Shown piece after piece: positions 20,249-26,955 of a stretch of DNA of 64,000 bases. The stretch lies in contig NZ_CP074371.1 of assembly GCF_018362975.1 (NCBI RefSeq), positions 6,696,001-6,760,000 of the forward strand, written 5' to 3'. The stretch comes from Nocardia tengchongensis (GTDB taxonomy: Bacteria; Actinomycetota; Actinomycetes; Mycobacteriales; Mycobacteriaceae). The notes below the pieces were generated by a model. It saw only the letters and a list, made by a program, of their open reading frames with translations. It did not search any database and was not told where the DNA came from. The position numbers were made by a program, and so were the translations under genes. Every line of letters starts with the position of its first letter. Position 1 is the first letter of the stretch.

Positions 20249-20551
20249 TCATTGCGTCTTCTGTCCAATGGCCCGCAATACCTCCGCGAGCCAGACCAGG
20301 TGGTATCCGATCGCCTGATCAGGATCAGCGAGCAGATCCGTCAAATGCTGCCAGGACCAAGAGAGCTGACCCACGGTGAGGTTGGACGGAACACTATTGA
20401 CGTCGTACAACTCGTCCTGCGGGATCGACCAGAAGTAGTCCTCATCCAAGCGGACAACGTCACCCTCCGTGGCGGCCTCGACATGATCCAGTAGCAAGTT
20501 GAACGACCTGCGCAGCTCAGCGAGGGGCACGTGCAGTTGCCATTCGGTCAT
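20249..20551 (-). CDS. Hypothetical protein
   Basis: A 100-residue soluble protein (MTEWQLHVPLAELRRSFNLL, then 'EGDVVRLDEDYFWSIPQDELYDVNSVPSNLTVGQL'), rich in Trp and acidic residues, with no signal or membrane segment. It resembles small Nocardia proteins of unknown role that often occur singly. The ATG at 20551 is chosen on composition; in-frame starts at 20560 and farther upstream are possible. The 328 bases before the TetR promoter (19921-20248) hold no gene. Confidence 0.55.
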   Translation of the reverse strand: MTEWQLHVPLAELRRSFNLLLDHVEAATEGDVVRLDEDYFWSIPQDELYDVNSVPSNLTVGQLSWSWQHLTDLLADPDQAIGYHLVWLAEVLRAIGQKTQ

Positions 20552-20661
20552 GAGCACCATCATGACCGGATAGCGAGAATGCACGGAACTCAGCATGAGC
20601 GCGCTGAAACGTCCCGAGTTCACCTCGGGCCGTTCATCTTCCGCCGGGTAGTGTCGGCCGC

Positions 20662-20692
20662 GTCAGAGCGCGCGGGTCGCGGCAGAATAGTG
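20662..20692. repeat. Dispersed intergenic repeat, copy 9 (short)
   Basis: GCGCGCGGGTCGCGGCAGaatAGTG matches copy 4 at 7010-7035 (CGCGCGGGTCGCGGCAGgagAGTG). It lies in the 105-base gap between the hypothetical gene and the acetyltransferase gene. Confidence 0.45.
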
Positions 20693-20728
20693 CCTTCAGC
20701 AGCAAAGTGGAACCGGTGCTGCCTCGCG

Positions 20729-21352
20729 CTACCAATCTCGGCGCACCGCGGCCTTGGGGCCGGCCACCAAGCTCCTCGCCGGCACGTCATCGGCCACGAC
20801 CGCACCTGCGGCGACCACCGCGTCACGCCCGATGCTGACCCCGGGCAGGATCGTCGCCCCGGCACCGATCCATACGTTCTCCGCGACATCGATCGGTGCA
20901 CCGGTGAGGAATCGGCGCCGTTCCTCCGGGTCTACCGGGTGGCCCATGGTGATGAACGTGGCCTTCGGGCCGATCATCACGCCCCTGCCCAACCGGATAC
21001 CGGCGTAGTCCAGGAAAGTACACCCTTGATTGATGAACACGCGCTCGGCCAAGTCCAGGTGCAGTCCATGGTCGGTGTAGAAGGGCGGGTAAATCGTGAC
21101 TCCTGCTGGGAGAGGGCGGCCCAGGATCTGTTCGAGCAGGGCTGTCTTTCCGGTCTCGTCGTCGAAGGGCAGGATGTTGAGACGGGAGGTCAACTCCGTG
21201 ACGTGCACAACCCGCTCGTGCATCGCTGTGAACTCGGCACCGAGAACCCGTTCGCCCTGGGCAAGGAGCTCGGCATCGTGGATCGGCATGAAGTTGTCGC
21301 TCGCCATCCCGCCATACTTGCGCATCTGACCGACGAATGGACACTCGGTCAT
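20729..21352 (-). CDS. Sugar O-acetyltransferase (maltose/galactoside acetyltransferase type)
   Basis: A 207-residue left-handed beta-helix acetyltransferase. Residues about 25-70 are the maltose-acetyltransferase N-domain, followed by hexapeptide repeats (VFINQGCTFLDYAGIRLGRG, IGPKATFITMGHP, VWIGAGATILPGVSIGRDAV). MGHP carries the likely catalytic histidine. Enzymes of this family acetylate sugars with acetyl-CoA; the real substrate is often unknown. ATG at 21352; an internal MASDNFMPIHDAE start would drop 15 residues. Confidence 0.85.
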   Translation of the reverse strand: MTECPFVGQMRKYGGMASDNFMPIHDAELLAQGERVLGAEFTAMHERVVHVTELTSRLNILPFDDETGKTALLEQILGRPLPAGVTIYPPFYTDHGLHLDLAERVFINQGCTFLDYAGIRLGRGVMIGPKATFITMGHPVDPEERRRFLTGAPIDVAENVWIGAGATILPGVSIGRDAVVAAGAVVADDVPARSLVAGPKAAVRRDW

Positions 21353-21448
21353 CGGCAGGAGCGCGTTGCCTGTGGCCGTGAGGCGCTCTGCCCGTTGACC
21401 TTCCGGTACCTCTCTTCCGATACCTATGGGTCGAGTTGCCGCGTTGTG

Positions 21449-22024
21449 TCAGCACCTATTGCTTGTCGTGGCGACGTTGTTGACCGGGCAGTCGCCCTCG
21501 CTACGGCCGCAGGCGGCGAAGTCGCAGAGGCGGCACAGCCACGGCTGTGGACGGGCGCTGCGCTGGGCTGAGCGTTGCTCGGCTCTGGCGAGGGTCACCG
21601 TGGTCAGCATTGTGTCCAGCGCTGACGCGAGATTGTCGATCTCATCGGTGGACAACGCGGACAGTGCGGTCGTCAGGGACTTCTCGCGCGTTTGGAGTAT
21701 CTGCGCGGCCATTTCCCGGCCACGACGGGTGAGGGCGACGGAGACGGCGCGGCCGTCCTGGGCTCCCCCGCGTTCGACGAGGCCTTCGGTGACGAGGCGG
21801 TCGACGAGGCGGACGGTGCCCGAATGAGTCAGGCCGAGAACGGAACTCAGTTGGGTCACCGATGCGCCGTCGAGGAACTGGTACATCGCGGCGAGGGCGG
21901 CGGGGGCGGATGGGCCGAGTGCTGCGACCGCTTCGACGGACGTGTTCATCCGGTCGGCGACTACGAGGCTCAAGGCGCCCAGGACGTTGGCTGTGTGCTG
22001 AAGGGTTGACTGGGTTTCCGTCAC
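21449..22024 (-). CDS. MarR-family regulator with a C-terminal cysteine cluster
   Basis: A 191-residue MarR protein: the winged helix-turn-helix covers about 45-105 (VTQLSSVLGLTHSGTVRLVD, LVTEGLVERGGAQDGRAV). The last 30 residues carry four cysteines, C164-x2-C167-x4-C172-x6-C179, in PWLCRLCDFAACGRSEGDCP, suggesting a zinc site, an iron-sulfur cluster or a redox switch. It starts with GTG at 22024, divergent from a glyoxalase-fold gene, with a near-perfect dyad between them, so it probably represses both in response to redox or metal stress. The sensing role is inference. Confidence 0.82.
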   Translation of the reverse strand: MTETQSTLQHTANVLGALSLVVADRMNTSVEAVAALGPSAPAALAAMYQFLDGASVTQLSSVLGLTHSGTVRLVDRLVTEGLVERGGAQDGRAVSVALTRRGREMAAQILQTREKSLTTALSALSTDEIDNLASALDTMLTTVTLARAEQRSAQRSARPQPWLCRLCDFAACGRSEGDCPVNNVATTSNRC

Positions 22025-22034
22025 GGATCTAGTT

Positions 22035-22057
22035 TATATGCATGAGTCATACATATT
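22035..22057. promoter_or_regulatory. Probable MarR operator
   Basis: TATATGCATGA-G-TCATACATATT is an inverted repeat with 9 of 11 arm positions matching, between the divergent MarR and VOC genes and covering the VOC start codon at 22042. It is strongly AT-rich compared with its surroundings. Binding would block both promoters. Confidence 0.65.
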
Positions 22058-22449
22058 CCGCGGGGCAGCGTGCGGAGTCGACGGCGGCGCTGGCGATGGT
22101 CAATATCGACAGTGCTGATCCGGCCAGGCAGGCCCGCTTTTACGCTGCCGCGCTCGGCTGGGAGGTCACCTACAGCGACGACAACTACGGGATGGTCGAA
22201 GGGGACGGCGTCAAGATCGGGTTCGGCAAGATCGAGGGATTCCGGCCCGCTCAGTGGCCTGACGAGGACGGCACCAAACGCTTCCACCTCGACTTGCAGG
22301 TCGACGACCTCGACGATGCGACCAAGAGCCTGTGCGCGATCGGAGCCACTCAACCCGACTTCCAGCCCGGTGACGGGCGCTGGCGGGTGCTGCTCGATCC
22401 TGATGGCCAGCCGTTCTGCCTGAGTCCCCGTCCCGCGGCCACGCCGTGA
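22042..22449 (+). CDS. VOC (glyoxalase/bleomycin-resistance fold) protein
   Basis: A 135-residue protein. ALAMVNIDSADPARQARFYA starts the first beta-alpha-beta unit and KRFHLDLQVDDLDDATK the second, with the closing strand WRVLLDPDGQPFCL, as in many small VOC proteins. It could bind or detoxify an electrophile or drug. The ATG at 22042 has no ribosome site, so either the message is leaderless or translation begins at the internal ATG 22096. Its stop overlaps the GTG of the following YdeI remnant by 4 bases. Confidence 0.78.
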   Translation: MSHTYSAGQRAESTAALAMVNIDSADPARQARFYAAALGWEVTYSDDNYGMVEGDGVKIGFGKIEGFRPAQWPDEDGTKRFHLDLQVDDLDDATKSLCAIGATQPDFQPGDGRWRVLLDPDGQPFCLSPRPAATP

Positions 22450-22808
22450 CCGAGCTCGCGGAGCTGCTCGTCCAGGACGCCGAGGCGTGGCAGGACTGGT
22501 TGGACCGCCATCATGGCGACCACCCGGGGTCTGGCTGGTACTGCACAAGAACGGCGGTCGGACGACGGCCCTGACCTACGCGCAAGCGCTCGACGAGGCG
22601 CTGTCAACGGACCGCATCGATCCCCGAGGACCTGCAACGCGAACTCGACCGCGACCCCGCGGCGGCCGCGGCATTCGCCGAACTCGACGCCCGCAACCGC
22701 TACTCGATCATCTGGCGCATCAACGAAGCCAAGCGCCCGGAGACACGCCAACGCCGGATTGCCACCTATCTGGATATGCTTCGCCGTGGAGAGCGCCTGC
22801 ACCCGTGA
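22446..22808 (+). pseudogene. YdeI/OmpD-associated family gene, internally deleted remnant
   Basis: The start (VTELAELLVQDAEAWQDWLD) matches the N-terminus of YdeI-type proteins, but the frame breaks near 22530, where one G is missing; the next frame gives GVWLVLHKNGGRTTALTYAQ then ALDEAL. Family members continue with a CHGWIDG segment and about 70-80 further residues. Here these are absent, and after about 18 bases the sequence resumes as PEDLQRELDRDPAAAAAFAE and ends LRRGERLHP, the normal C-terminus. So the middle third is deleted. YdeI has been linked to resistance to some cationic peptides, but this copy cannot make a complete protein. Confidence 0.7.
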
Positions 22809-22919
22809 ACGAGCGGCCGAACAGCCAAGGCGACACGAGTACGGGCGACGGTATCTGCGCTGCGAGATGTACTGAAAATCTCCGAGCAACAGCAGCTTTC
22901 GATAAGCAAAGGCGGCCCC

Positions 22920-23099
22920 ATGAGCACACACGCAGGCATGCTCCTGGCGATCGCGATCCCCGCCGGCGGCCTGGCCGTGTTCGCGCCGGCCTTCTTCCTG
23001 CTCGGCCGCAGGATGCGGCGGCTGCGTCGCGAAGGTCGCGTCACGTACCCCGCGAAGACCACACCCGGCAGCAACGACTTCTCCGGCCATGCAATGTGA
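22920..23099 (+). CDS. Small membrane protein, 59 residues
   Basis: ATG at 22920 gives MSTHAGMLLAIAIPAGGLAV, then FAPAFFLLGRRMRRLRREGR and a short polar tail. It has one hydrophobic segment of about 25 residues followed by an Arg-rich patch, which suggests a single-pass membrane protein with the tail inside. It sits between the YdeI and ArfB remnants, so it could itself be a leftover of a larger gene. No family recognised. Confidence 0.4.
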   Translation: MSTHAGMLLAIAIPAGGLAVFAPAFFLLGRRMRRLRREGRVTYPAKTTPGSNDFSGHAM

Positions 23100-23164
23100 G
23101 CCCCGAGCGGCCCTGCAATCCTGAAGCTCGGCCCGAACGAAGTACCCACCTCCTGCAAGGTCGT

Positions 23165-23403
23165 CGCTGTCGTGAACGACAAGGTCACCGCATCGGAGCA
23201 ACGCGCACAGCTGCAGAACCGCGCGGCCGCCCGCGAACGCCTGGCCTCGCTACTGCGTGACGCCGCTGCCGCCCCGCCACCCGTCCGCCGCGCCACCAAA
23301 CCCTCACGCGGAGCGAACGCCGTCTCGCCGCGAAGAAGCGGCGCGGCGACACCAAACGCAACCGCCGCGCCTCCCCCGACGACCAGGGCGTGTCTGACAA
23401 ATA
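23165..23403 (+). pseudogene. ArfB-like (peptidyl-tRNA hydrolase, RF-1 domain) C-terminal remnant
   Basis: The frame gives VTASEQRAQLQNRAAARERL then ASLLRDAAAAPPPVRRATKP, the helix and linker that follow the GGQ domain in ArfB. A one-base shift near 23310 leads into RSERRLAAKKRRGDTKRNRR and ASPDDQG, the basic tail that enters the ribosomal mRNA channel. The GGQ-containing N-terminal domain is missing upstream, where only unrelated sequence is seen. ArfB rescues stalled ribosomes; this fragment cannot. An intact copy would be expected elsewhere in the genome. Confidence 0.65.
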
Positions 23404-23491
23404 GGTAGGGTCAGGTGGGATGCTCGAGGCGTGCCGCGGTTTCAGTTGCGCCAGGCCGAGATTCCGGTACCGGTGTGAGGGAGGGGTCGGG

Positions 23492-23950
23492 ATGTTCGGT
23501 TGGAAGAAGAAGCGCAACGAGTCGAAGATGACGCTCGACGATGTGATGTCGAAACTCAGGCCTGACCTGAGTCGGGAATCGCTCGGCGTCGGGCCCGACT
23601 TTCCGGGCGTCGCCCCTAACCCGTTCCTGAGCAGTGATGCACGCAAGCGCAATGCGGAACTGCGTACGGGGGCGCTTGCGCTCGGCGTTCTCGTCGACTG
23701 GCGGGAGGTCAACAGCAATCCACGCGTGGTCCTGATGCTCGACGTGGAGACCGCCGACGGCATCTCGTTCCGCGGTATCGCAGACGAAGGCCTCACGATC
23801 ACCGAGCTCACCCGACTCGCCCCGGGACAGACGTTGCCCGTGCGCTACCGGCCGGCCGTCATGGACCACTACGTCGCTCTTGCCCGGGACGCGGACCCCG
23901 CCCACGTGCAGCGGCTCTCCGACGAGATCGCGAGCCGCAAGCGGACCTGA
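23492..23950 (+). CDS. Hypothetical cytoplasmic protein
   Basis: A 152-residue protein beginning MFGWKKKRNESKMTLDDVMS, with a later segment ELRTGALALGVLVDWREVNS and 'VVLMLDVETADG', then LAPGQTLPVRYRPAVMDHYV. The last part resembles the small beta-barrel region of SHOCT-linked or DUF-type proteins in which a value such as 'pVRYdPxdp' recurs. The ATG at 23492 follows GAGGGAGGGG. No function can be assigned. Confidence 0.65.
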   Translation: MFGWKKKRNESKMTLDDVMSKLRPDLSRESLGVGPDFPGVAPNPFLSSDARKRNAELRTGALALGVLVDWREVNSNPRVVLMLDVETADGISFRGIADEGLTITELTRLAPGQTLPVRYRPAVMDHYVALARDADPAHVQRLSDEIASRKRT

Positions 23951-24099
23951 CCCGAAGCCATTGGCCGGATCCCTAGCCGACGGGCAGCACCACCCTTCCG
24001 GGGCATTGGCTGCACAATCGTTGGCAGTTGTGAAGAGCCCGTGGAGAATTCCACCGGATCCGGTGCGACCGATAGAGGTGTTCGTCGTCGGGTGCCAGC

Positions 24100-24327
24100 A
24101 TGGGGCTGCTGAGCATGTCGTTCGTGGGTCTGCTGACAGGACTGATCGCGGTCGTCGCCAACCGTCCGCTGCGCAACTCGGCGACTCGCCACCGAATCAG
24201 TGGAATCGTTCCGGCGGTGATAACCGGCGTGGGTATCGTTCTGCTGGCCATTAGCTGTATGCATTTACTGAACGAGGCCACGCCGCCGGCCGACTATTGC
24301 AGCAAATTCAACCTTGCCCCTCGCTGA
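24100..24327 (+). CDS. Small two-helix membrane protein
   Basis: A 75-residue product with two hydrophobic segments: MGLLSMSFVGLLTGLIAVVA and IVPAVITGVGIVLLAISCMH, separated by a short polar loop rich in Arg, ending with a 20-residue soluble tail containing one Cys. No ribosome site is obvious and no homologue is recognised, so the gene is uncertain. Confidence 0.4.
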   Translation: MGLLSMSFVGLLTGLIAVVANRPLRNSATRHRISGIVPAVITGVGIVLLAISCMHLLNEATPPADYCSKFNLAPR

Positions 24328-24357
24328 TCCAATTTTGGGCCTGAACTTGCTTGACGG

Positions 24358-24717
24358 TCAGTCGAACCATTCCGGGTCGCCGGCCGCGATAAGGGCGGAC
24401 AGGACTGCTGTGTCTTGAAGTGCTTGCTGGAGCAGCGTTCCGAGTTGGTGGAGGGCCTCGGGGTCTTCGCCGTAGGCGACGAAGGTTCCGGCCTCGGGGT
24501 CGTAGTCGAAGCGGTTGGCCAGGTCGGGGGCCTGGGTTGCGACCGCCGAACGCGCTACGCCTGCCCAGCCGTAACCGCCGCCGTCGTAGCCGAACTCGGC
24601 GAACGCGGCCTCGGCGGTGGCGGGCATGTTGCTGTCGGACAGCATCAGGCAGTAGTGGCCGGGCTTGTGGTCGTACTCGAAGAACACCAGTGGGGCGAAG
24701 GTTTCGCGATCAGTCAC
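24358..24717 (-). CDS. Imm51-like immunity protein (orphan)
   Basis: A 119-residue acidic protein. MTDRETFAPLVFFEYDHKPG, then AFAEFGYDGGGYGWAGVARS, FDYDPEAGTFVAYGEDPEAL and the ending LIAAGDPEWFD follow the Imm51 pattern, immunity proteins found beside polymorphic toxins. Such proteins bind and block a specific toxin. No toxin gene is visible within the window, so it is either an orphan that protects against neighbours' toxins or has been reassigned. It is last in a minus-strand run with small genes at 24762, 24975 and 25418. Confidence 0.68.
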   Translation of the reverse strand: MTDRETFAPLVFFEYDHKPGHYCLMLSDSNMPATAEAAFAEFGYDGGGYGWAGVARSAVATQAPDLANRFDYDPEAGTFVAYGEDPEALHQLGTLLQQALQDTAVLSALIAAGDPEWFD

Positions 24718-24761
24718 GTGCGGACCCTATCGAGACACCCCGACAACGGTGTGGGGCGGAT

Positions 24762-24959
24762 TCACAGAGGGTGCGCCGACAGCCGGGCCGCCGCGAGTCT
24801 CGAGGCTGCCGCGACGCGCTTCTCGCTTTCGAGGCGGGCCCGGATTGCCGCGACCGAGTGGGGGTTCGGCGGGTGCGGGTCGGGGAAGTAGTGGCGGGCG
24901 GAGAGGTAGATGGCGAGAGCGATGAAGGCGAAGGCGGTGGTGGCGATTTCGGTGACCAT
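24762..24959 (-). CDS. Small single-pass membrane protein
   Basis: 65 residues: MVTEIATTAFAFIALAIYLS forms one membrane helix, followed by RHYFPDPHPPNPHSVAAIRA and an Ala/Arg-rich amphipathic tail (ARLESEKRVAAASRLAAARL). GAGGGG precedes the ATG at the right distance. It starts 15 bases after the end of the 24975-25433 gene, so it belongs to the same operon. No family recognised. Confidence 0.55.
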   Translation of the reverse strand: MVTEIATTAFAFIALAIYLSARHYFPDPHPPNPHSVAAIRARLESEKRVAAASRLAAARLSAHPL

Positions 24960-24974
24960 GGCTTCCCCTCGGGA

Positions 24975-25433
24975 TCAGGCCGGGTAGGTGTGGAGGGCGA
25001 CGCGGATGGCGCGGAGGACTGTGGTGACGGGCTGGAGGGTCTCCCACTGGGGGTATCGGAACCAGCGCGGGCCAAGGCAGTAGGGAGTGCGCGGCGCGGG
25101 AAGGATGAGTTCCCTTTCCGGAGGCAGGAATTCGCAGTGAGCGCGGCGGCGGAAGTCGGTGGCGGGGAACGTGAGGTCGAGGTGGGTGGGGGCAGCCAGC
25201 AGAGTCAGGACGCCGGTGCCGGGGTGCTCGTCGAGGATGGGGGTGACCTTCTCGAGCCAGAACAGCTCGTCGTCGACGTGGGCGGCCAGGGCGCCAGGGA
25301 TGCGGATCGCGGTGATATCGCTGGTGGACAGCGTGATTCGGGTGCCCGAGAGCCTACACGGCAGGCCGTAGAGTTCCCGGTACAGCCACAACTGGCGGTC
25401 GAGCGGACTCTCGCCGGTCACGGTTGCGGGCAT
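24975..25433 (-). CDS. Hypothetical protein in the XRE-linked divergent operon
   Basis: A 152-residue soluble protein: MPATVTGESPLDRQLWLYRE, LYGLPCRLSGTRITLSTSDI, 'DDELFWLEKVTPILDEHPGTGVLTLLAAP', and LGPRWFRYPQWETLQPVTTV. It resembles the uncharacterised proteins that sit opposite XRE/DUF397 pairs in Nocardia and Rhodococcus. Its start lies 16 bases inside the gene at 25418-25627, so the two are probably co-translated. No function is known. Confidence 0.65.
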   Translation of the reverse strand: MPATVTGESPLDRQLWLYRELYGLPCRLSGTRITLSTSDITAIRIPGALAAHVDDELFWLEKVTPILDEHPGTGVLTLLAAPTHLDLTFPATDFRRRAHCEFLPPERELILPAPRTPYCLGPRWFRYPQWETLQPVTTVLRAIRVALHTYPA

Positions 25434-25627
25434 CGGCTCAGACCTTCCTCGAGATACCGGCGGGCAGTCTCCGCCCGGGGGCACGGCGGGTCGCAGGTGG
25501 CATGGATCGCCAGAATCCCCTGGGCGCGTTGGCGGGTGATCGGGCAGATGTGGGCGTCTCGGCAACCGTCGTCGACCCAGGACGTCGTAACCTTCGACCG
25601 TTGATGTTGATCTCGTTGGATCGCCAT
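25418..25627 (-). CDS. Small Cys-containing protein, first gene of the divergent operon
   Basis: 69 residues from the ATG at 25627 (MAIQRDQHQRSKVTTSWVDD), then ILAIHATCDPPCPRAETARR and YLEEGL. The 'CDPPCPR' ending is characteristic of short proteins found beside XRE/DUF397 genes in actinomycetes. The two Cys four residues apart could bind metal. It is divergent from the XRE gene, and both promoters lie in the 170-base gap that carries repeated CGGGAA half-sites. Confidence 0.55.
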   Translation of the reverse strand: MAIQRDQHQRSKVTTSWVDDGCRDAHICPITRQRAQGILAIHATCDPPCPRAETARRYLEEGLSRCPQP

Positions 25628-25664
25628 GCACCAAGTGCAGCGCCGCGATAAGGATGTGGGAAGT

Positions 25665-25795
25665 GAAGAGCGGGAATTCGGATTTTCCCTCTGTTTCACC
25701 AGGTTTCGGCCCCCGAACCGTGAGATGATTTTCCCGCTCCGGGAATCGCCTTCGCCGCGGAGCGGGAAACATGATGCCCCGAGAACGGGAAATTC
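25665..25795. promoter_or_regulatory. Divergent promoter region with repeated CGGGAA half-sites
   Basis: Five copies of the hexamer-like unit CGGGAA/TTCCCG occur in about 130 bases: GCGGGAATTCGGATTTTCCC (near 25670), TTTTCCCGCTCCGGGAATC (near 25729), GCGGGAAAC (near 25762) and ACGGGAAATTCC (near 25784). Several are inverted relative to each other. This is the likely operator array for the XRE regulator whose ATG (25797) follows at once. Confidence 0.55.
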
Positions 25796-25796
25796 C

Positions 25797-26678
25797 ATGT
25801 CCGACAGTGAAAGCACCCTCACCCGCCGCCAGCTCGGCAGATACCTGAAGTCCGCCCGCGAAGAAGCCGGGTTCACGCTGGAGCAGGCGGGCAGACAGAT
25901 GGACTGGAGCAAGAGCAAGCTCCAGCGGCACGAGGCCGGAGAGGTCGCGAAGATCCGCCGACCTGATCTGGATCTCCTGATTCGGCTGTACCAGATAGAC
26001 GATCGCCAAGCCGCGCACCTACATGGCCTGGCCGAAACTGCCGCCGGGAAGTCTTGGTGGCACGAGTTCAGTCGCGTTCTGCCGGAAGACTTCCGCATCT
26101 ACGTGGATATGGAATCCGCCGCCGCGATGCTGACGACCTACCAGCCCGACCTGATCCCCGGCCTGGTTCAGACCCGACCGTATGCACGCGTGCTGGCTTA
26201 CACCGCCAACCCGGAGGACGGAGAGGCCGCTCTCGCTGGGCGATTGGAGTTGAAGACGCGTCGTCAGCGCATCCTCACGCACAACCTCAAGAAGCCTCAG
26301 CTGAACATGGTGCTCGGAGAAACTGTGTTGCGGCGGGTGATCGGCGGGCCGAAGATAATGGCAGACCAACTCAAACGCCTCGCCGAGGCGAGTACGTTGC
26401 CGAACGTCACCCTCCGCATCCTCCCGTTCTCCGCCGGGATGCCGACCGGCGATCAGACCGGTCCGTTCGTGATCATCGATTTCGGACCGGACGGACGCGG
26501 CCAGCCTGTCGCGCCGACCACCATCTACAGCGAGGGCTACTCGAGCGACATGTACTCGGAGAAGCGCGATGTCGTAAAGCGCTACATCGAGGCGTACAGA
26601 GTCCTCCAGCGGGCCGCGCTGGATGAGTCGAGCAGCAGAGATCTGGTGCGCGAGATAGCAAGGGAGTACAGCGCGTGA
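25797..26678 (+). CDS. XRE-family regulator with DUF5753 (DUF397-partner type)
   Basis: A 293-residue protein. The N-terminal Cro/CI helix-turn-helix (about 8-62) reads TRRQLGRYLKSAREEAGFTL then EQAGRQMDWSKSKLQRHEAG; the remainder (about 70-285) is the DUF5753 domain, with PDLIPGLVQTRPYARVLA and 'LPNVTLRILPFSAGMP'. In Streptomyces such proteins pair with a downstream DUF397 protein and govern development or antibiotic production (the WhiJ/BldB-like systems). The DUF397 gene follows with a 4-base overlap. Regulation by its own half-sites upstream is likely. Confidence 0.88.
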   Translation: MSDSESTLTRRQLGRYLKSAREEAGFTLEQAGRQMDWSKSKLQRHEAGEVAKIRRPDLDLLIRLYQIDDRQAAHLHGLAETAAGKSWWHEFSRVLPEDFRIYVDMESAAAMLTTYQPDLIPGLVQTRPYARVLAYTANPEDGEAALAGRLELKTRRQRILTHNLKKPQLNMVLGETVLRRVIGGPKIMADQLKRLAEASTLPNVTLRILPFSAGMPTGDQTGPFVIIDFGPDGRGQPVAPTTIYSEGYSSDMYSEKRDVVKRYIEAYRVLQRAALDESSSRDLVREIAREYSA

Positions 26679-26887
26679 ACAACGAACTCGACGGCGCACG
26701 GTGGTTCAAGAGCAGCAGAAGCGGCGGTAGCAAGGAGTGCGTCGAGGCCGCGTTCCTCGCCGGAGATGGGGTCGGGGTGCGCGATTCCAAGAATCCCGGC
26801 GGGCCGGCGCATGTGTTCAGCGCCGGGCAGTGGGATGCGTTTGTCGGGGCGGTTGCGGCGGGGAGGTTCGACCTGCCCCGAGGTTGA
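26675..26887 (+). CDS. DUF397 protein, partner of the XRE regulator
   Basis: 70 residues with the DUF397 signature: ARWFKSSRSGGSKECVEAAF, then VGVRDSKNPGGPAHVFSAGQ and WDAFVGAVAAGRFD. The GTG start at 26675 overlaps the XRE stop by 4 bases, so the two are made together. DUF397 proteins are thought to antagonise or co-act with the neighbouring XRE protein. A strong hairpin follows it. Confidence 0.88.
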   Translation: MNNELDGARWFKSSRSGGSKECVEAAFLAGDGVGVRDSKNPGGPAHVFSAGQWDAFVGAVAAGRFDLPRG

Positions 26888-26912
26888 GCGGTCGGCAGTC
26901 CGCTGGATTACG

Positions 26913-26943
26913 AACGGGCCCGGCCATTTCGGCCGGGCCCGTT
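26913..26943. terminator. Bidirectional terminator hairpin
   Basis: AACGGGCCCGGCC (26913-26925), loop ATTTC, GGCCGGGCCCGTT (26931-26943) form a perfect 13-bp stem between the convergent DUF397 and ftsK genes. TTGGTCTTT follows on the plus strand. Confidence 0.85.
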
Positions 26944-26955
26944 GGTCTTTGCGGC

